Source of the DNA: Cristatella mucedo
Taxonomy: Eukaryota; Bryozoa; Phylactolaemata; Cristatellidae
DNA: 64,000 nucleotides
Reading direction: 5' to 3'
Assembly: GCA_009760855.2 (NCBI GenBank)
Contig: WPIO01000014.1
Coordinates: 250,001-314,000, forward strand
Positions within the stretch are counted from its first letter, which is position 1, and every line of letters starts with the position of its first letter. The notes under the pieces are model-generated. The model was not told the origin of the DNA. It saw only the letters and a program-made list of their open reading frames with translations, and searched no databases. Shown in pieces: positions 21,375-33,884 of this stretch. The position numbers and the translations under genes were made by a program.

Positions 21375-21383
21375 GTCTGTCTG
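21290..21383. repeat. (GT)n microsatellite with GTGC block
   Basis: GT run with an internal (GTGC)n stretch at about 21313-21340 and a short GTCT tail. Inside the RGM intron. Confidence 0.95.
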
Positions 21384-21547
21384 TAACCACAAAGCCACAA
21401 AGATTGTGTGGGGAGGGTCATGCAGGAAGGGCCGCGAGCAGGTGAGCCAGTAGACCTAGAAGGGATGCGTGAGCAAACGATGAGCGGCTCCTTGCACTGC
21501 AGTTGCAGGAGCCAGCCTCAAGTGTGGGTCTTTACAGCTGTCTCTGC

Positions 21548-21586
21548 TGGCCGGCCGGCCAGCCAGCCGGCCGGCCGGCCAGCCAG
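21548..21586. repeat. GGCC-palindrome tandem repeat
   Basis: A 20-bp unit (GGCCGGCCGGCCAGCCAGCC) occurs almost twice in tandem. It is self-complementary over its GGCC part and can form hairpins. Located in the RGM intron. Confidence 0.9.
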
Positions 21587-23022
21587 CTAGCAGGCGCTCA
21601 CCACCACCATGTTGGTTGAACAACAGCAGGACGGCTTGCAAAAATACTGGATACCCGTCGACGAACGACCGCATGAAACGAGAATCCCCTGAGAATGCCG
21701 GCCTACCACGCGGGAGGTGTTAGGAAAAGAAAACAGCTGGCTGATCAGAGGTGGCTGCCGACAGTCCGGAATTGTTTACCAGCGCTAATGCAACCCAGGC
21801 TCAGCCAGGGCAGCCGGTCACAATTGGTGCCTGAATGGACCCCTAGCTCTTCGGCTGCTACTCCCTTGGTCTGCATGGAATGGCAGCAGATAGCGCCGCC
21901 CCCAAGAGACGAGGCCTCCGAAATCGAAGGGGACATGTGAGTAATACATTTCCGTGCAGAACTCAACTACACTGTAAGCCCCCTCTTGCCTACCACTATA
22001 CGGAGCAGCCGCAGCTCATCCATCCATCTATCAATCCCCTCACGCACACCCAAGCAGGAGTTCACGCATGTGCATTGAGCGTGCATGCACTCCTGCATGT
22101 AAGCACACATGCATAGGCACCCCTTACAGGCCCTACCCTGGTCTATAGACGTTATAGGCTCCCACCACTGTTGATTCCACCATCTAGTCAGCCCAGATGG
22201 ACTGCCATTCAACTTCCACGTGCTCTTTTTAACCGAGGATGGAAAATCAGCTGGGATCGCGAGCGAGCAGAACACAGTGATGGCCGCAGTAGCAGCAGTA
22301 GCACCGGCAGTAGCAGCACCAGAGGCAGGCAGCAGGATAGCAATAGAACAGAGCATGGACATGACAGGCTGTGGCTGGGGTGACATTAGACAGCAGGCAG
22401 GAGCATCTGAAATGCAGGGCGGCCAAAACGCCCCTGAGTAGTCACTGGGAAGAAGTCGGCAACCCAAGTAAGAGGGCAGAGAATGTCTAGCCGGTGGCCC
22501 TCAGCGAGGCCTGCCATCAGCCTCCGGCTGGCTGTGGTGGCTGACCTAGGTCTGGTGCTCTCTTTTGTAGCCAGGCAGGGTCAGCAAGTGCTTCTGGTCG
22601 TGGACTGCCACCATTCAACAACAGCTAGCTACCTGACTTCGGCCACCTACCTATAAGCCGACCAGCGAAGCCACTGGACCAAATGGCAAGCAAGAGACCG
22701 GCGACTTGAGCGATTTGGACCGGCCTAATCATACAAACCAAGTGAGTCGGCTTCTGACGTGCCACGGCTTATGCCTAGGGCAGCTAGGACGATCGAGCAA
22801 GGCCAGCAAGGGCTGCTGAAGGGACAGACATGCCACACCACAGTGCATCATTGGATAGCAGCACTGGCAATGGGTGGCTGGTGGGGGGCAGCATCATCAA
22901 CGTCACAATCTCCACCTGTAAGCAGCTTTGCAACTTGTTGGAGACAACCAATCCAAAACGAGCTGAGGCTGGCCTAATAGTTGGCAAGTAAATGGCTCCA
23001 AAACAGGCCAACAAGGCCCACT

Positions 23023-23030
23023 TCTCTCTT

Positions 23031-23070
<40 letters not shown>

Positions 23071-23288
23071 CTCCCTCCGTCTCTCTCTCTCTCACTCTCT
23101 CTCTCTCTTTCTCTCTCACTCTCTCTCCCCTCAGCCTCTGTTAGTTATTCTATCACACCCACTTCTCTCTCTCTTTCCTTTTCTTTTCCTGTCTCCCTCT
23201 CTGTTTCTTTTCTCTGCCTATCGTGCATGCGTTCTCTCCCTCACACGTGCACGCGCACACACACGCATGCACACACACACACACACAG
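23023..23288. repeat. CT-rich microsatellite followed by an AC tract
   Basis: Positions 23023-23135 are almost pure CT. A degenerate pyrimidine tract follows to about 23215, then CA repeats at 23247-23288. Inside the RGM intron. Confidence 0.93.
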
Positions 23289-23462
23289 CCAAGCTGATAG
23301 GGTTGCAGAGCTGCAAGACAACCTGTGGCAATGGAAAGCTTAAGACTTCACAGCTTTAGACTTAACGATGCCAAGCCAATAATATACACTGAATATGTTT
23401 TTTTGCAAACACCTGAATCTGACTGCATGTGTGAATAGATAACAATTAACATCCTTTTTAAA

Positions 23463-23544
23463 CAGAATATGTAGAGAACCTAGAAAAAGATCTAGCTCTC
23501 TTAGGATGCTACCTACATGCCTTGTTACTATTATTAGTATTAAT
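23463..23544 (+). mobile_element. L2-A LINE 3' tail
   Basis: GAATATGTAGAGAACCTAGA, TCTAGCTCTCTTAGGATGCT and ATTATTAGTATTAAT follow the L2-A 3' end motif order, with mutations. A stub only. Confidence 0.65.
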
Positions 23545-23596
23545 ACACAAGGCAGCCTAAGCAGCTCGAGTCAGCTGGGAAAGAGCACCTATTCCT

Positions 23597-23701
<105 letters not shown>

Positions 23702-26064
23702 TGCAAAAACCGCCCTGCAACGCCGCTGCTACCCTGTACTACAAACGTTGAGCAGCATCATCGTGCAACGACCTGCTTAAAGTTGGCATGACTAGCAATA
23801 CAGAAACAGGCTTCTTGGATCGGCGCCCCTCGGCAGCAAGAAGATGGGCGGATTGTTTAGTCGGAGCCTGTGCTCACCGAGTAGCCGACTCACGATTTCC
23901 TTGTTTGCATTCTCACCGTGACAGCCTTTCCGACAGTCTTTCACATTAAGCGATTCTGCTCGGTTGACAGTTTACAAATGAGATGCACGTGTCGGCATGG
24001 ACAGGCATGCCGGGTCATGAACATCGACTAGATATCAGCTGGCAATCGCCGGATGCCCAGGATTAGCTCAAGGGGTGACAAAAGTGCAGACGACTCCTAC
24101 TATTACGATTGAAGAGTCGGGTGTCGGCAGCTCTCAGCCACCATAATCCTTCACCTAGACGGCATAGCTTGCGAATGGTCTCTCGATAAATACAGCACTG
24201 AATCCCACGTGATGCGAATGTAAGTACCTTATTCACCAACGAAACCTGGGGGTTCAGTAGCTGCATGATTAATGCAGTATACTTCGGAACAGTGTTGTCA
24301 GACACAGGATCTGTGGAAGTACCAGCTCAAAGTTGGTAACAATTGCCAACAGGAATGCAACTGCCAGGTGCCATCTGACGACCGTTGTCAAATTCAAGAC
24401 ATCTCCCAGTAAAGTAGGCGCGGCAATTCACGAGTAGCACCCGAACTTGTGCCCACCACCCCACCCACAGCTGCCGAGTGGTGTCCCAAGTGCCCACAGC
24501 AGCAGCAGGGCAATGCATCCGGCCAGCCGGTCTCAAGCCACTGCCATCTGACGGTTGATACTAACAAAGCAGCCGGTGCTAATTGGTTTGCACATGTTCA
24601 GCTTACATCGGCTGCAGTGAGGACTATCTGATGCCAGATGGGTAACATACTAGTAGTACCGCCCGCTGTGCCGGTTTCGGTCGAAGCTTTGCAAGCTTTC
24701 CGGGCTTAGCTCGATGGAAAGAACATGCGCGGGCAAACAGCACAGGGACCAAATATGCAGCCGGAGTGCAAAAGTCGAGCATTAGTAGAACTTAAACCAG
24801 TACTATGCACACCTGCCGGTCGCCGGCACGCGATGAATGACTGTCGCTTGGGCAGTCGGCCCAACGAAAGCTGAACTGAAAGGCTGCCTGGTGGACAAGC
24901 CCCTACCTCCCACACACACTGTGGGTGCAGAATTAGAACGGTCTGCCCAGTCATGCTGACCACCCGTTCTCTCACCACAAGTCGGCAGAACGCTTACAGT
25001 ACGCAAAGAAAGCGACGTGGCAGAATCTAATCTGAAAAGAAATTGGTGTAAGGCAAATGCAAGTATGAAGTAAGCGCGGTCAGATAGGAGACGCATCGGA
25101 CAAACACTGCCACTGAGCGCCGCCCACTCCATGTCCCCTGTTGTGCCACCTGAGCGGCACACCAAGCTACAGTGTAAGCTATGAATGATATACTTTTTGC
25201 AAAGCGGTGCATATACAACAGTCACGTTGGGTCTTCTGGGAAGGAGGCGCATAAAAACCGAAACAGCCACCCAGCAGTCGGCATGAACCCATGTGTACTA
25301 TCTGCCTGCACACAAGGCACATCAATAAAATGTGCACGGCTAAGCTTCGTTCTGCATACGCATGCTTAAATTTACTGTAGTCAAACTGAATTTCGAGAGG
25401 CGTATACTTTGGGGGCAATCATAAGGCTTAAGTAACCTTTCAGCTGCCCTGGACCGATCAGGAACTGTCAGCCTCTACACGGTTGGCGGGTCTGGCACAG
25501 GTTCACTGTCCAGTCTCTCCCTGACTAAAAAATGCATAATCCTGGATACAGCCCCAATCATCCAGCAATGGCAATGGAAGTGCCTTCTAGTCTCAAACTA
25601 CAACACTTGAATGGTCTAGCAAAAATGGGGGTCTGCAAACTCAAAAAGTTCTGTTCAATGAAGCCACCTATTCCTAACCCCCCCCCCTTGAGTCGATAAA
25701 ATGCTAATAGCACAGTTACCACAGCAAGCTGTGGGGGATGGTGGCTACAGATGGGGGCTGGTGGCAGGTTTTGTGGTGGCAGCCCAGTGTGGCAGGTCGA
25801 GTAGGCAGATCCAAATCTGCAGTAAGTGCACACACTATTGGTCAATGGTGATGATGGTAATGGCACAGCTGATAACGATTGGCATGCCGATAATGACTCA
25901 AGCCAGCATCCTGCACCCTGTTTGATGGCCAAGGAGTCACACAGCTACACCTCCATTTCAGGGCTCGGCACAGCAAACCGCAGGTAGCCCACCTGCCTCC
26001 TCTCACTGGCCAGCTTTTCCAGCCTGCCTATCTGCGGTTGGCAGCAATACTTTCAAAAAGTTAC

Positions 26065-26594
26065 CTTAGTCGTTGCTGTGGCAATCGTATCGCCAGCGAC
26101 CAGCTCGTTGGTCACCTGGACAGTGAGGAACTTGTTGTCAATCAAGGGCCAGGCGCCCACGAGCTTGCATGTGTGGCAATCTCCGTTGAAGCTGTGCAAG
26201 TGAGGGTCACCGAACAGTGAACAAAGACGGTACGAAGGACGACCAATGAATGCACACGGCTGTCGGTCGGAAGACGAGCCATCGACGGTGCCACCTGGTG
26301 GTGCCGGACCGTCGGGATAGACCGGACCGGCAGCCGAGCAATTATGCCGAGCCATGTTAGTGTCACTGTACTTCAGTGCAGTTCGGAAGTTGATGTCTCC
26401 CGCGCAGCCGGCCGAGAAGCGCTTGAAGTAGTCGCTCAGGCAAGCCTTGTAGGTGCGCAGCACAATGCAGTGTCTCAGCTCCTTGTCTGCCACAGCTGGT
26501 GCATCAGCCTGATAGTGGTCAGAAGCTTGCTCGTACAGGCTCCAGCACGGTTGAACGTCGCAGGTCTGCAGACTTGGCGGCAACCTTGGATCTT
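26065..26594 (-). CDS. RGM: Repulsive guidance molecule (RGM), central coding exon
   Basis: The exon begins after a CCCCTTTATTTTTGCTCG..TTTAG acceptor (alternative AG 3 bp downstream). It ends AAG|GTAACT, phase 0 into the exon at 20654. Its 176 complete codons encode the N-terminal and middle parts of an RGM. These are a cysteine-rich region (LQTCDVQPCWSLYEQ, residues 8-22; CIVLRTYKACLSDY, 42-55; AGCAGDINFRTAL, 61-73), an N-glycosylation site in ARHNCS (81-86), and the partial von Willebrand D domain with LCSLFGDPHLHSF (123-135), GAWPLIDN (146-153) and FLTVQVTN (155-162). GDPH at about 128-131 is the family's autocatalytic Asp-Pro cleavage site. The RGD tripeptide found just upstream in vertebrate RGMs is absent. 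The signal-peptide exon should lie to the right, since one base of a split codon is missing, and I could not identify it. Confidence 0.95.
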
Positions 26595-28756
26595 CTAAAG
26601 CGAGCAAAAATAAAGGGGCCTAGCAAAGTGGAGGCCCAGCGAATTTAAGTCGCAGCGCCCACAAGCCAAACGACCAATGCGAACAATCGAGCGATCTACT
26701 TCCTCGTGATATCTGGTTCTCCAAATCAATTATTTGGCTTTCGGTAGGGGTAATAACACAGAGCCTTTAATCGAGGACCATCAGCCGTTGGGTTAGCATT
26801 GAGAGCTGCAGCAATCAAGCAGCACAGCAAAAGGATATCATCCAGCTCCAAACCAACCACAAAACCAGTGTGGTGGGGAGCCAGATCGCTTAAGCCGATT
26901 AGCCGTGTATCAGATGATGGAGGTTTACATAACGACAGATACTATCACTGTAAGGGGCGGTCAAGTGTGCATCTTCACACATTCTGCCCATTTTACAACC
27001 AGGCAGCCCCCTCGGACAAGGTTATCAGCAGCTTACACATGCATGGTAACCACACTTTCTGCAAGAAGCAGCCAGCCAGAGTCACTTGGTCAAGACCGGT
27101 GGTTGGACGGCTGCTTGCCAATATGAATGTCACGTCTACGCGTGCGTACGAGCCAATCCGCGAGGTGCACGCTGGCCAAGAACTGGACTAAACCAACTCG
27201 ATCATCACCGACTGCACGTTTGGTTAGGTCTCGTTTGGTTAGGTCGCGACACTTACACGCAGAAACAAACAAAGCTAATGAAGCGGCCAACACACTTAAG
27301 GTTGAAAATAAAAGGAACAACCATATACAAAGGCTTGAGTAACCTTAGCCAGGTGCGAAGCGTGGTTATGAATTGTTCTTCAGCTTTTGGGAGCAACGTT
27401 GTATAAGTCTTTGAAACAACCTTGTGAGCAACCTACGAACACTAGCAGGTTCCAAGATCTGAAACCACTTAAGCCCTGCTATCGGATCTGGAGCTGCGCA
27501 TCGATTGACGCCAGCACAAAGGTTTGTCGTCGTTCAACACAAAACAGCTCGGCGAATCTTTTCAGGACGTAAGCAATAGCTGAAACAATAACTACTTTGA
27601 TTGTGCACGGTTTTGAGTCGATATTACCATCAGGGACAGCCTGTATGCCACAATTCGAGGCAGCGTCGTGCTCATTTAGTACTACTTTCGCTGCTACCTC
27701 GAGCAACATGCTCGTCTACGAGGCGAGTTCTCTGGCGTAGAGGCATGCACGACCTAAAGGGGAGGGAACGGGGAATATGGCGGTTCCGGTCAGTGTCGGA
27801 GGGGGGCCGCCAGTACACAAAAGATAACCACTTACTGCTTGTCGCAGATACTAACCTCCTTGGCATGCGGCAATGACGAAGAGGCCCATCGATATAAAAA
27901 ATCCAGGTAGCCAAGTAATACGGTGCGATCCCATATGACGGCCACGCGCAAACGCTAGACCCGAAGGCGTCTGCCGCTACAGTAGTACCACAGCGGCTGT
28001 GAGTCGTGAAGCTGGTTCATATCCCGAACATAAACCAATCCTCGAAGGCTAGACCTGTTGTTTAGCAATAGGCTCGCATTAATGGCAGCCGCGAAGCACC
28101 CGTACATCCACAACGGGTACAGCGCGCGGCCGTAACGCACCGCGGCAGCAGCAACGAAGCGAGCCTCGCGGCCAACGGCTACACGGGATACTTGGGCGTG
28201 GCCATCTTATTGATTGGCATGCCCTTTCTGGTAATGCATACCTTCAGTTGAGCCGTGGGCTATTCAGCCGCGGCGATGGCGAATCAATTCGCGGAATTAT
28301 TTATTTGTCTGCTTCGCTTCGGCGCAAGCGTGCGTGCGCATGAGCCACGAGCTGTTGTTGATTGGGCTTGGGCGGTTACCCTCCAGCATTTGGCGCCTCT
28401 GGCGCCTCTACCAGTCGAGAGCGTTGAGGCGCCACTCTGGCTCAAACTCTGCCAGTCGCTCCCGCAACCGTAGCCCTGGGCGGTCGCCGAGCTAGACGCA
28501 GTGCAGGAATTGAAAACCAACCCCTTTGGTCGTCGGAACGTCGGGTGCTCTCTCCGAGGCTCCCCACTCAACCCGAGCCGAAAGTTGAATATGCGAATGA
28601 TAAAAATCCACTGGCTACAGAATCGGGATAAATCAATACTGCGTCTTGCTGATCGAGGGTGTCTCGAAGGCGAAGCAGCTTTTGGCATAACCGCTAGCTC
28701 TCCTGACGTTGCCCCCTACTCCTCTGAAGTGTATGCCGTTAGAGTTAGTCGGATAT
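26595..28756. other. RGM upstream intron/flank, no recognised exon
   Basis: It contains a two-copy GTTTGGTTAGGTC motif at about 27221-27247. The open frames at 28284-28688 and 28501-28779 lack any domain. The RGM first exon could be here or further right. Confidence 0.45.
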
Positions 28757-28852
28757 GCCCCACCGCCCGCTTTTCGTAATCTAACTATTTACCTACACCT
28801 CGTACAAACCTCAAATCCTGTGGGGACCGCGCCTTTAGTTCGTATGCTTCCT
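28757..28852 (+). mobile_element. L2-A LINE internal fragment
   Basis: CCACCGCCCGCTTTTCGTAA, TTTACCTACACCTCGTACAA and GCCTTTAGTTCGTATGCT match the L2-A RT C-terminal region (compare 5555-5640 and 35395-35470). The copy stops at a giant CT tract rather than continuing to a LINE tail. Confidence 0.8.
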
Positions 28853-28879
28853 GTTGCGATGCCTCTCTGCGTGTGTGTG

Positions 28880-28881
28880 TG

Positions 28882-28967
<86 letters not shown>

Positions 28968-28991
28968 TCTCTTCCTCTCTCTCTCTCTCTC

Positions 28992-29070
<79 letters not shown>

Positions 29071-29116
29071 ATCTCTTTCCATCCTCTCTTTCTCTCTCTC
29101 CATCCTCTCTTTCTCT

Positions 29117-29199
<83 letters not shown>

Positions 29200-29222
29200 C
29201 TCCTCTCTCTCTCTCTCTCTCC

Positions 29223-29286
<64 letters not shown>

Positions 29287-29332
29287 TCTCTCCCTCCTCT
29301 CTCTCTCTCCATCTCTCTCTATCTCTCTCGCT
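28880..29332. repeat. (CT)n microsatellite, about 450 bp
   Basis: The longest dinucleotide array in the window, mostly CT with scattered CCAT, CCTC and TTTC variants. Open frames of up to 281 codons crossing it are products of the repeat (Ser/Leu or Arg/Glu). Confidence 0.97.
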
Positions 29333-30159
29333 CTTCACGCCTCTTGCTCCGGAGCAGTATACCCGACGGCTACGACCACCAGTAAGTACTCGCGCCCGCC
29401 TGCATCGTCTTCGATCAGATACAGCGGTCGACATATCACCTACAACGGGTGTGTGTGGGCTTCGCTATACATTGTTCTCTTCGTCCCCCGCCGCGTTCGC
29501 GTTCGTGCCCCTACAAGTCGCGGCGTCTTGGCGTTAACTCGACAGGCAACTTAACTCAACCGAAAACAGTTTACTGGTGTATTTTAACCGTGTCTGTGTG
29601 GTTACATTACTGGTTACCGTAATATTAACTTGCTTATATATTTCCTATAAGAGATTACCAAATTGCCAATAATCTAACGGCATGACTTCAAGGGAGCGAG
29701 ACGTAAGCCGCGAGTATAAATCCGATTGGCAAAAACTCCATCAACAGGTGAAGCGGGTCCAGTTATAGCTGCCAATATGACTGGAACGCGGTCGATTATG
29801 ACGTAGTTTGGGCAGGAAGCTCAGCCCTCCTTGACCGCTCCTGCTCAGGAGACTGAGGTAGGGGTAGATGTCAAAGCTGCGAATGATTGCGAATGACTAA
29901 TGTAAAAGAGACAGCAGCTAAAACTGAAGTGAAAATGCCAGCGGACTGGCGGTCATTTCAGCAGGCAGAAGACGCTGCAGTGGACGCTACAGAGTTTCTA
30001 GAGCGTGACGATGGTTCATTTCGGTATTTACCTGCTGTCTGCTACTCTATAGACATCGGCTAATGGCCCGTTGAGATTATCGAAGACATGTGCGTGTACT
30101 GGGTGACAGCAGGTAGTGGCAAAGTGCCCACTGGGACTAGGATTTCACTCCAACCAGAT
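29333..30159. other. No recognisable feature
   Basis: No domain or shared repeat seen. Confidence 0.4.
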
Positions 30160-30534
30160 CTATGTATGCGGCCGATAGAATATCAAGAACGTTCTGCGTT
30201 GGCGACAGAAGCTTTAGCTCTGCAGGTCCTAGACTGTGGAACTCGCTTCCACAATTCTTATGCAGCAACTACTCTCCTGCTGCCGACTATGGCACATCCT
30301 TTTCAGCGGTCCCGAGCTGCTACTTCTATGCTACTCACTACCCCAACTGTTCTCCTGACTCTGCTATGCTTCCCACTTTCTCTTTGTTGCGCGAGACGAA
30401 GTCTGCTGGCTACCGAATGCGTACCGAAAGCCACTTAGGCTGTGAGTGCACTATACAAAACTCTCCTGTGTAACATCCACATGGTCTTTTATGTCTTTGT
30501 GGAGTTACAGACGGAGATAAATTACATTACATTC
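30160..30534 (+). mobile_element. L2-B LINE 3' end
   Basis: Positions 30162-30473 encode the C-terminal RT tail of a second L2-like family: CVGDRSFSSAGPRLWNSLPQ, then a family-specific end (ETKSAGYRMRTES). The 3' part CACATGGTCTTTTATGTCTT and GAGTTACAGACGGAGATAAA ends in ATTACATTACATT. FSSAGPRLWNSLP is the L2/CR1-clade C-terminal signature. The ATTAC tail and different end separate it from L2-A. Confidence 0.9.
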
Positions 30535-30551
30535 TAACGTGACCTGTTCAA

Positions 30552-32300
30552 GACAACTAATCCTCGTCAAAGGAATCTATCAATCGTGACTGGCTTTGCT
30601 ATTCACCATGTAAGCTTTGCCTAATTTGCTTTCCGTGCAAGCTAATGTCACCAGAAGTTGTAGCATTCGGCACAAAAGGTTTTTGCAACTGGAAGCTTAA
30701 GAAGCAACCAATCATGGAGCACGAGGTCAGCTCTACTCATCGAGCATCCGTGATTAAACTGCTAAAGCCAAGTGACAAACCAAACGTGTTGACAAGGCAC
30801 TAATACAGCTATGCGACAAACAACGTGATTAGTGGCGTGCTGTTCTCAAGAGGTTGTTTGAAAGTATTTCCAATTTTTCTGAACGTGGCTTGGCCTTTAG
30901 AGGTGACAACCAGATCGTTGGCTCTGCCAATAATCGCAATTTTTTGGGAATCCTTGAACTTATAGTCAAAACTTAATCCCTTCATGACGAAACACGGGCA
31001 AATGCATGCTAAGAAGGGAGGACACGCGTCATACCTGCTGCCAACATCTGCCATCAACTAATTCAGCCGACTGACTAATCAGCTATCGATCGGATTAAGG
31101 CCGAAGTTCAATCTGCCAAGTACTTTTCAATCTCAGTTAATTCGGCGCCTGGTTTCACACAAGGATCAGCTGAAAGTAATTATTCGTTACGTGTTGCAAT
31201 ATGACAGTTCCTTACATTTCTACCTCAGCAAGGTCACCAAGGTGACCAGCTAGCTGATAGCTTGCTACAGTTTCTGCACAGTTGGGGATCAACATTGACG
31301 TTTGTCGAGGACAGTCGCAGGATAATGCCAACAACATGAGTGGCAAATACAGCGGTATGCAGGCTCGGATACGGCAGGTAAATCGCAAGAGTCTCGCAAG
31401 GTTCTCGCAAGAGTCAGAGCCAACTGCGTGTCGTTGCAGTCAGCTGATCGCAGCTTGAATTCTTTTTCTGCGATTTATGACTCACTGTAGATGTACATCC
31501 AAAGCCTTCGCGAACAGTTCGACCACTTTGAAGCTCATGGAAAGCACCTGTCACGCTGTGAAAACTATCGGGCTGGTCTCAGCAAGCGAGTGGGCAGACG
31601 AAATCCCGGGTATGACGATTCTGGCTCGGACACTGAGATTCAGTTACAACCACTTGACCGATTCGGTACTGACACAGTCGTCGTTATCATCGACAGCCTT
31701 ATTGCTACACTATCGAAGCGTAAGGAAGCATATGCTGAATTGGCCGCCTGATTTGCTTTCTTGCGTAAAATCTCATCACTTTCTGATGCCGAAATTTGAG
31801 GAGGTGCAAGCAAATTAGTTTACTGCTATGCCTTCGATCTGCAGCCTGAACTGGCCGAAGAGTTAGTACAATTTTAAGGCAGGTGTTGCAAACGAAATTG
31901 GGTAAGGAAGCATTGCAGGCGTCGTAGTCAGACGACCCGAAGAAAGATGAGAATGACGATCCAGATTATGCTATGATCTGCAGTGAGATTGAAATAAGTA
32001 TATAAGTATAATAAGTATAAGGATAGTTGGATAGCTTCATCGTCGATAACGGCCTCTGTAGCGCGTTTTCGAACACGGAGATCGCGAAGCACTTTTTCTC
32101 TGCCTCATGGTGACGAACTGCTAAGGTGAGCGGTCATTCAGTAAGCTAAAGCCGATTAAGACTAATCTCGGATCAACGGTGTCACTCGAGCGTCGGAACA
32201 TGCTTAGCTTGCAGAGTATCAAGCAGAATCTTTGGAGAGAAGTTAACTCGGAATTCATTGTCGGCGATTTTTGCATAACCCATGTTAAAACTTTGACATG
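30552..32300 (+). pseudogene. hAT-type transposase relic (TTF finger / DUF4371-like / dimerisation region)
   Basis: Read across frames, the order matches animal hAT transposases of the ZMYM1-like group. A TTF-type finger (LCYSPCKLCLICFPCKL, about 30590-30640; then GFCNWK and HEVSSTH) is followed by a DUF4371-like core (RGLAFRGDNQIVGSANNRNF, about 30885-30945; FDPFMTKHG; LTVIIRYV-type KVIIRYVLQYDSSLHFYL near 31170). The catalytic-core stretch DNANNMSGKYSGMQARIR is near 31323-31375. A helical segment follows (VVIIDSLIATLSKRKEAYAE, about 31682-31740), and then the C-terminal hAT dimerisation block (KLKPIKTNLGS, MLSLQSIKQNLWREVNS, about 32150-32260). Many stops and frameshifts separate these, so it is dead. 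I did not find terminal inverted repeats or an 8-bp target duplication. Individual catalytic acidic residues cannot be assigned with confidence. Confidence 0.85.
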
Positions 32301-32924
32301 CTCATACTTGGCTAACTGCCAGCAGTCAGCTCGTACAATATCCAATAATGTGTTGCAACACTGAAACTGTTAATTTCCAATTTGATTGTTAAGTGTCTGA
32401 CAACCTGACAGCTGTTTATACTTTGCGATGTGGCCATGTTATAGTCGGCTTAATTTGTCAGTAATTGATTATATTTGATTTCAATGATTTGCTAGCAATG
32501 GTGTCACGAGTGACTTAAGTGAGGAGTCCATAACGCGGGCAGCTGGTCTCATCTTGCCCGTCCGAGGACACTGCAGGCAGCCAGGTGCCTGGGGCCTCAC
32601 TGTCAAAAGACGGGCCTGATCATAGCAAGTTCCCAAATATTGATACGGCTAGCTCGTGGCAGTCGGCTGAGAGATACTTTTTATTTTAATTTATTCGGAA
32701 AAGACCGACTCTACACAAGAAGTCTGAGGCTACCCAGAGATCTCACACTTAAACAATACCCATCAGTAGCAAAACCAGTTCACTAAAGTAGTTTAGGTAT
32801 CCCAGCTTTCTGGGCGTACGCTGTGTACCACCCGACAAGCTATACTGTAATATTATTTACGCACCCTCCAGCGCTTTGGACTGATACGTACCACAGGAAA
32901 AATCACGCACACGGAGAAAATGCT
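32301..32924. other. No recognisable feature
   Basis: Downstream side of the hAT relic. No inverted repeat matching its upstream side was recognised. Confidence 0.4.
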
Positions 32925-33262
32925 GCGATGAGCAGGTGGATTTTTAGCTTCTTTTTAAATGTCATAAAATCAGGGTATATTCTAACGTCGGAAGTGAGCT
33001 CCGGACTGCGGGAGCATGCGAACTGAAGGCAGAGTCTCCAGAGGATTTGAAGTTGGTTAAACGGCACGGCTTATTTAATCGAGCCAGAAAATTTTGAGGT
33101 ACTATGCGAAGCCTGATTAGAAAGTATTTTGAATAGGTTGGTCTGAGAAAGAGAATAAAGGAATGCATGATTGAGAGACAGTGCAGGTCGGTGGGACGTG
33201 GTATAATGTGGCAGTCGACGTCACTCACGACAGATTCACCTAGTTGCAGAGTTGTGCATTAA
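32925..33262 (-). mobile_element. L2-A LINE fragment, C-terminal region
   Basis: On the minus strand it contains the AFSSHAP and DCHIIPRPTDLHCLSI-type remnants of the L2-A C-terminal block, matching 53720-54330. It has neither the (TTA)n tail nor the upstream RT. Heavily mutated. Confidence 0.8.
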
Positions 33263-33884
33263 GTATAAGCCTCTTATTCCACAAGCAGGCTGACCTGCGA
33301 GGAGTATGTTACGTAAGTTTACATAGCACCAATGCACGATCCAGCTGCATACTGGAGCTGATCTCTGTTGGCTATTTGTACGAACCCTCACCAAGTAATT
33401 ATGTTCATTTGACAGTCACCTTCACCAGTTTTCAATCTGAAACTAAAACCCAACTAAAGAAACCTTTGCCAGCTCCCAGCCACTAATTATCGCTTCAGTG
33501 TGGACTTCTTAAAAATTGCTTGAAGATATCGTACTAGGGAGACGTCGACAAAGGAATACTCTTATATACTTTGGTTCTCCACGGCCATTCCATTCCTTCT
33601 AATGTATTGCTAAAAAATTCTGTTCTTGATGTGTTTTTTTCAAGTTCTTTTTACTTCAACAAGTATAGAAAATGGTAGCTATTTCCCTCCAAATTTTCTT
33701 TATGTGAACCGGAAAAAGACAAATTTAAAACTAAACCCTTTAATAATTAGAAGACGTTTCATCACACAAGTTCCTCTTCGTCCTCTTAGTTGTCGAAAGC
33801 TTGGCATTGGACTCGGTGAGATCAGTACCTCTGACGAGTCATCGAAGTCTGTTAGAAAAGTTTAGCACGGATTTCTCTCCTCAG
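33263..33884. other. No recognisable feature
   Basis: Domain-free AT-rich sequence between two L2-A copies. The open frames at 33244-33486 and 33626-33865 are unrecognised. Confidence 0.4.

Noticed and set aside
24063-24305. 80-codon minus-strand frame in the RGM intron considered as an RGM exon
   Set aside because: The flanking RGM exons join in phase without it and its sequence has no RGM similarity.
27221-27247. Telomere-like TTAGG repeat
   Set aside because: Only two GTTTGGTTAGGTC units occur. There is no TTAGG(G) array.
28709-29554. Open frames of up to 281 codons rich in Ser/Leu or Arg/Glu
   Set aside because: They run through a CT microsatellite. The composition is entirely set by the repeat.
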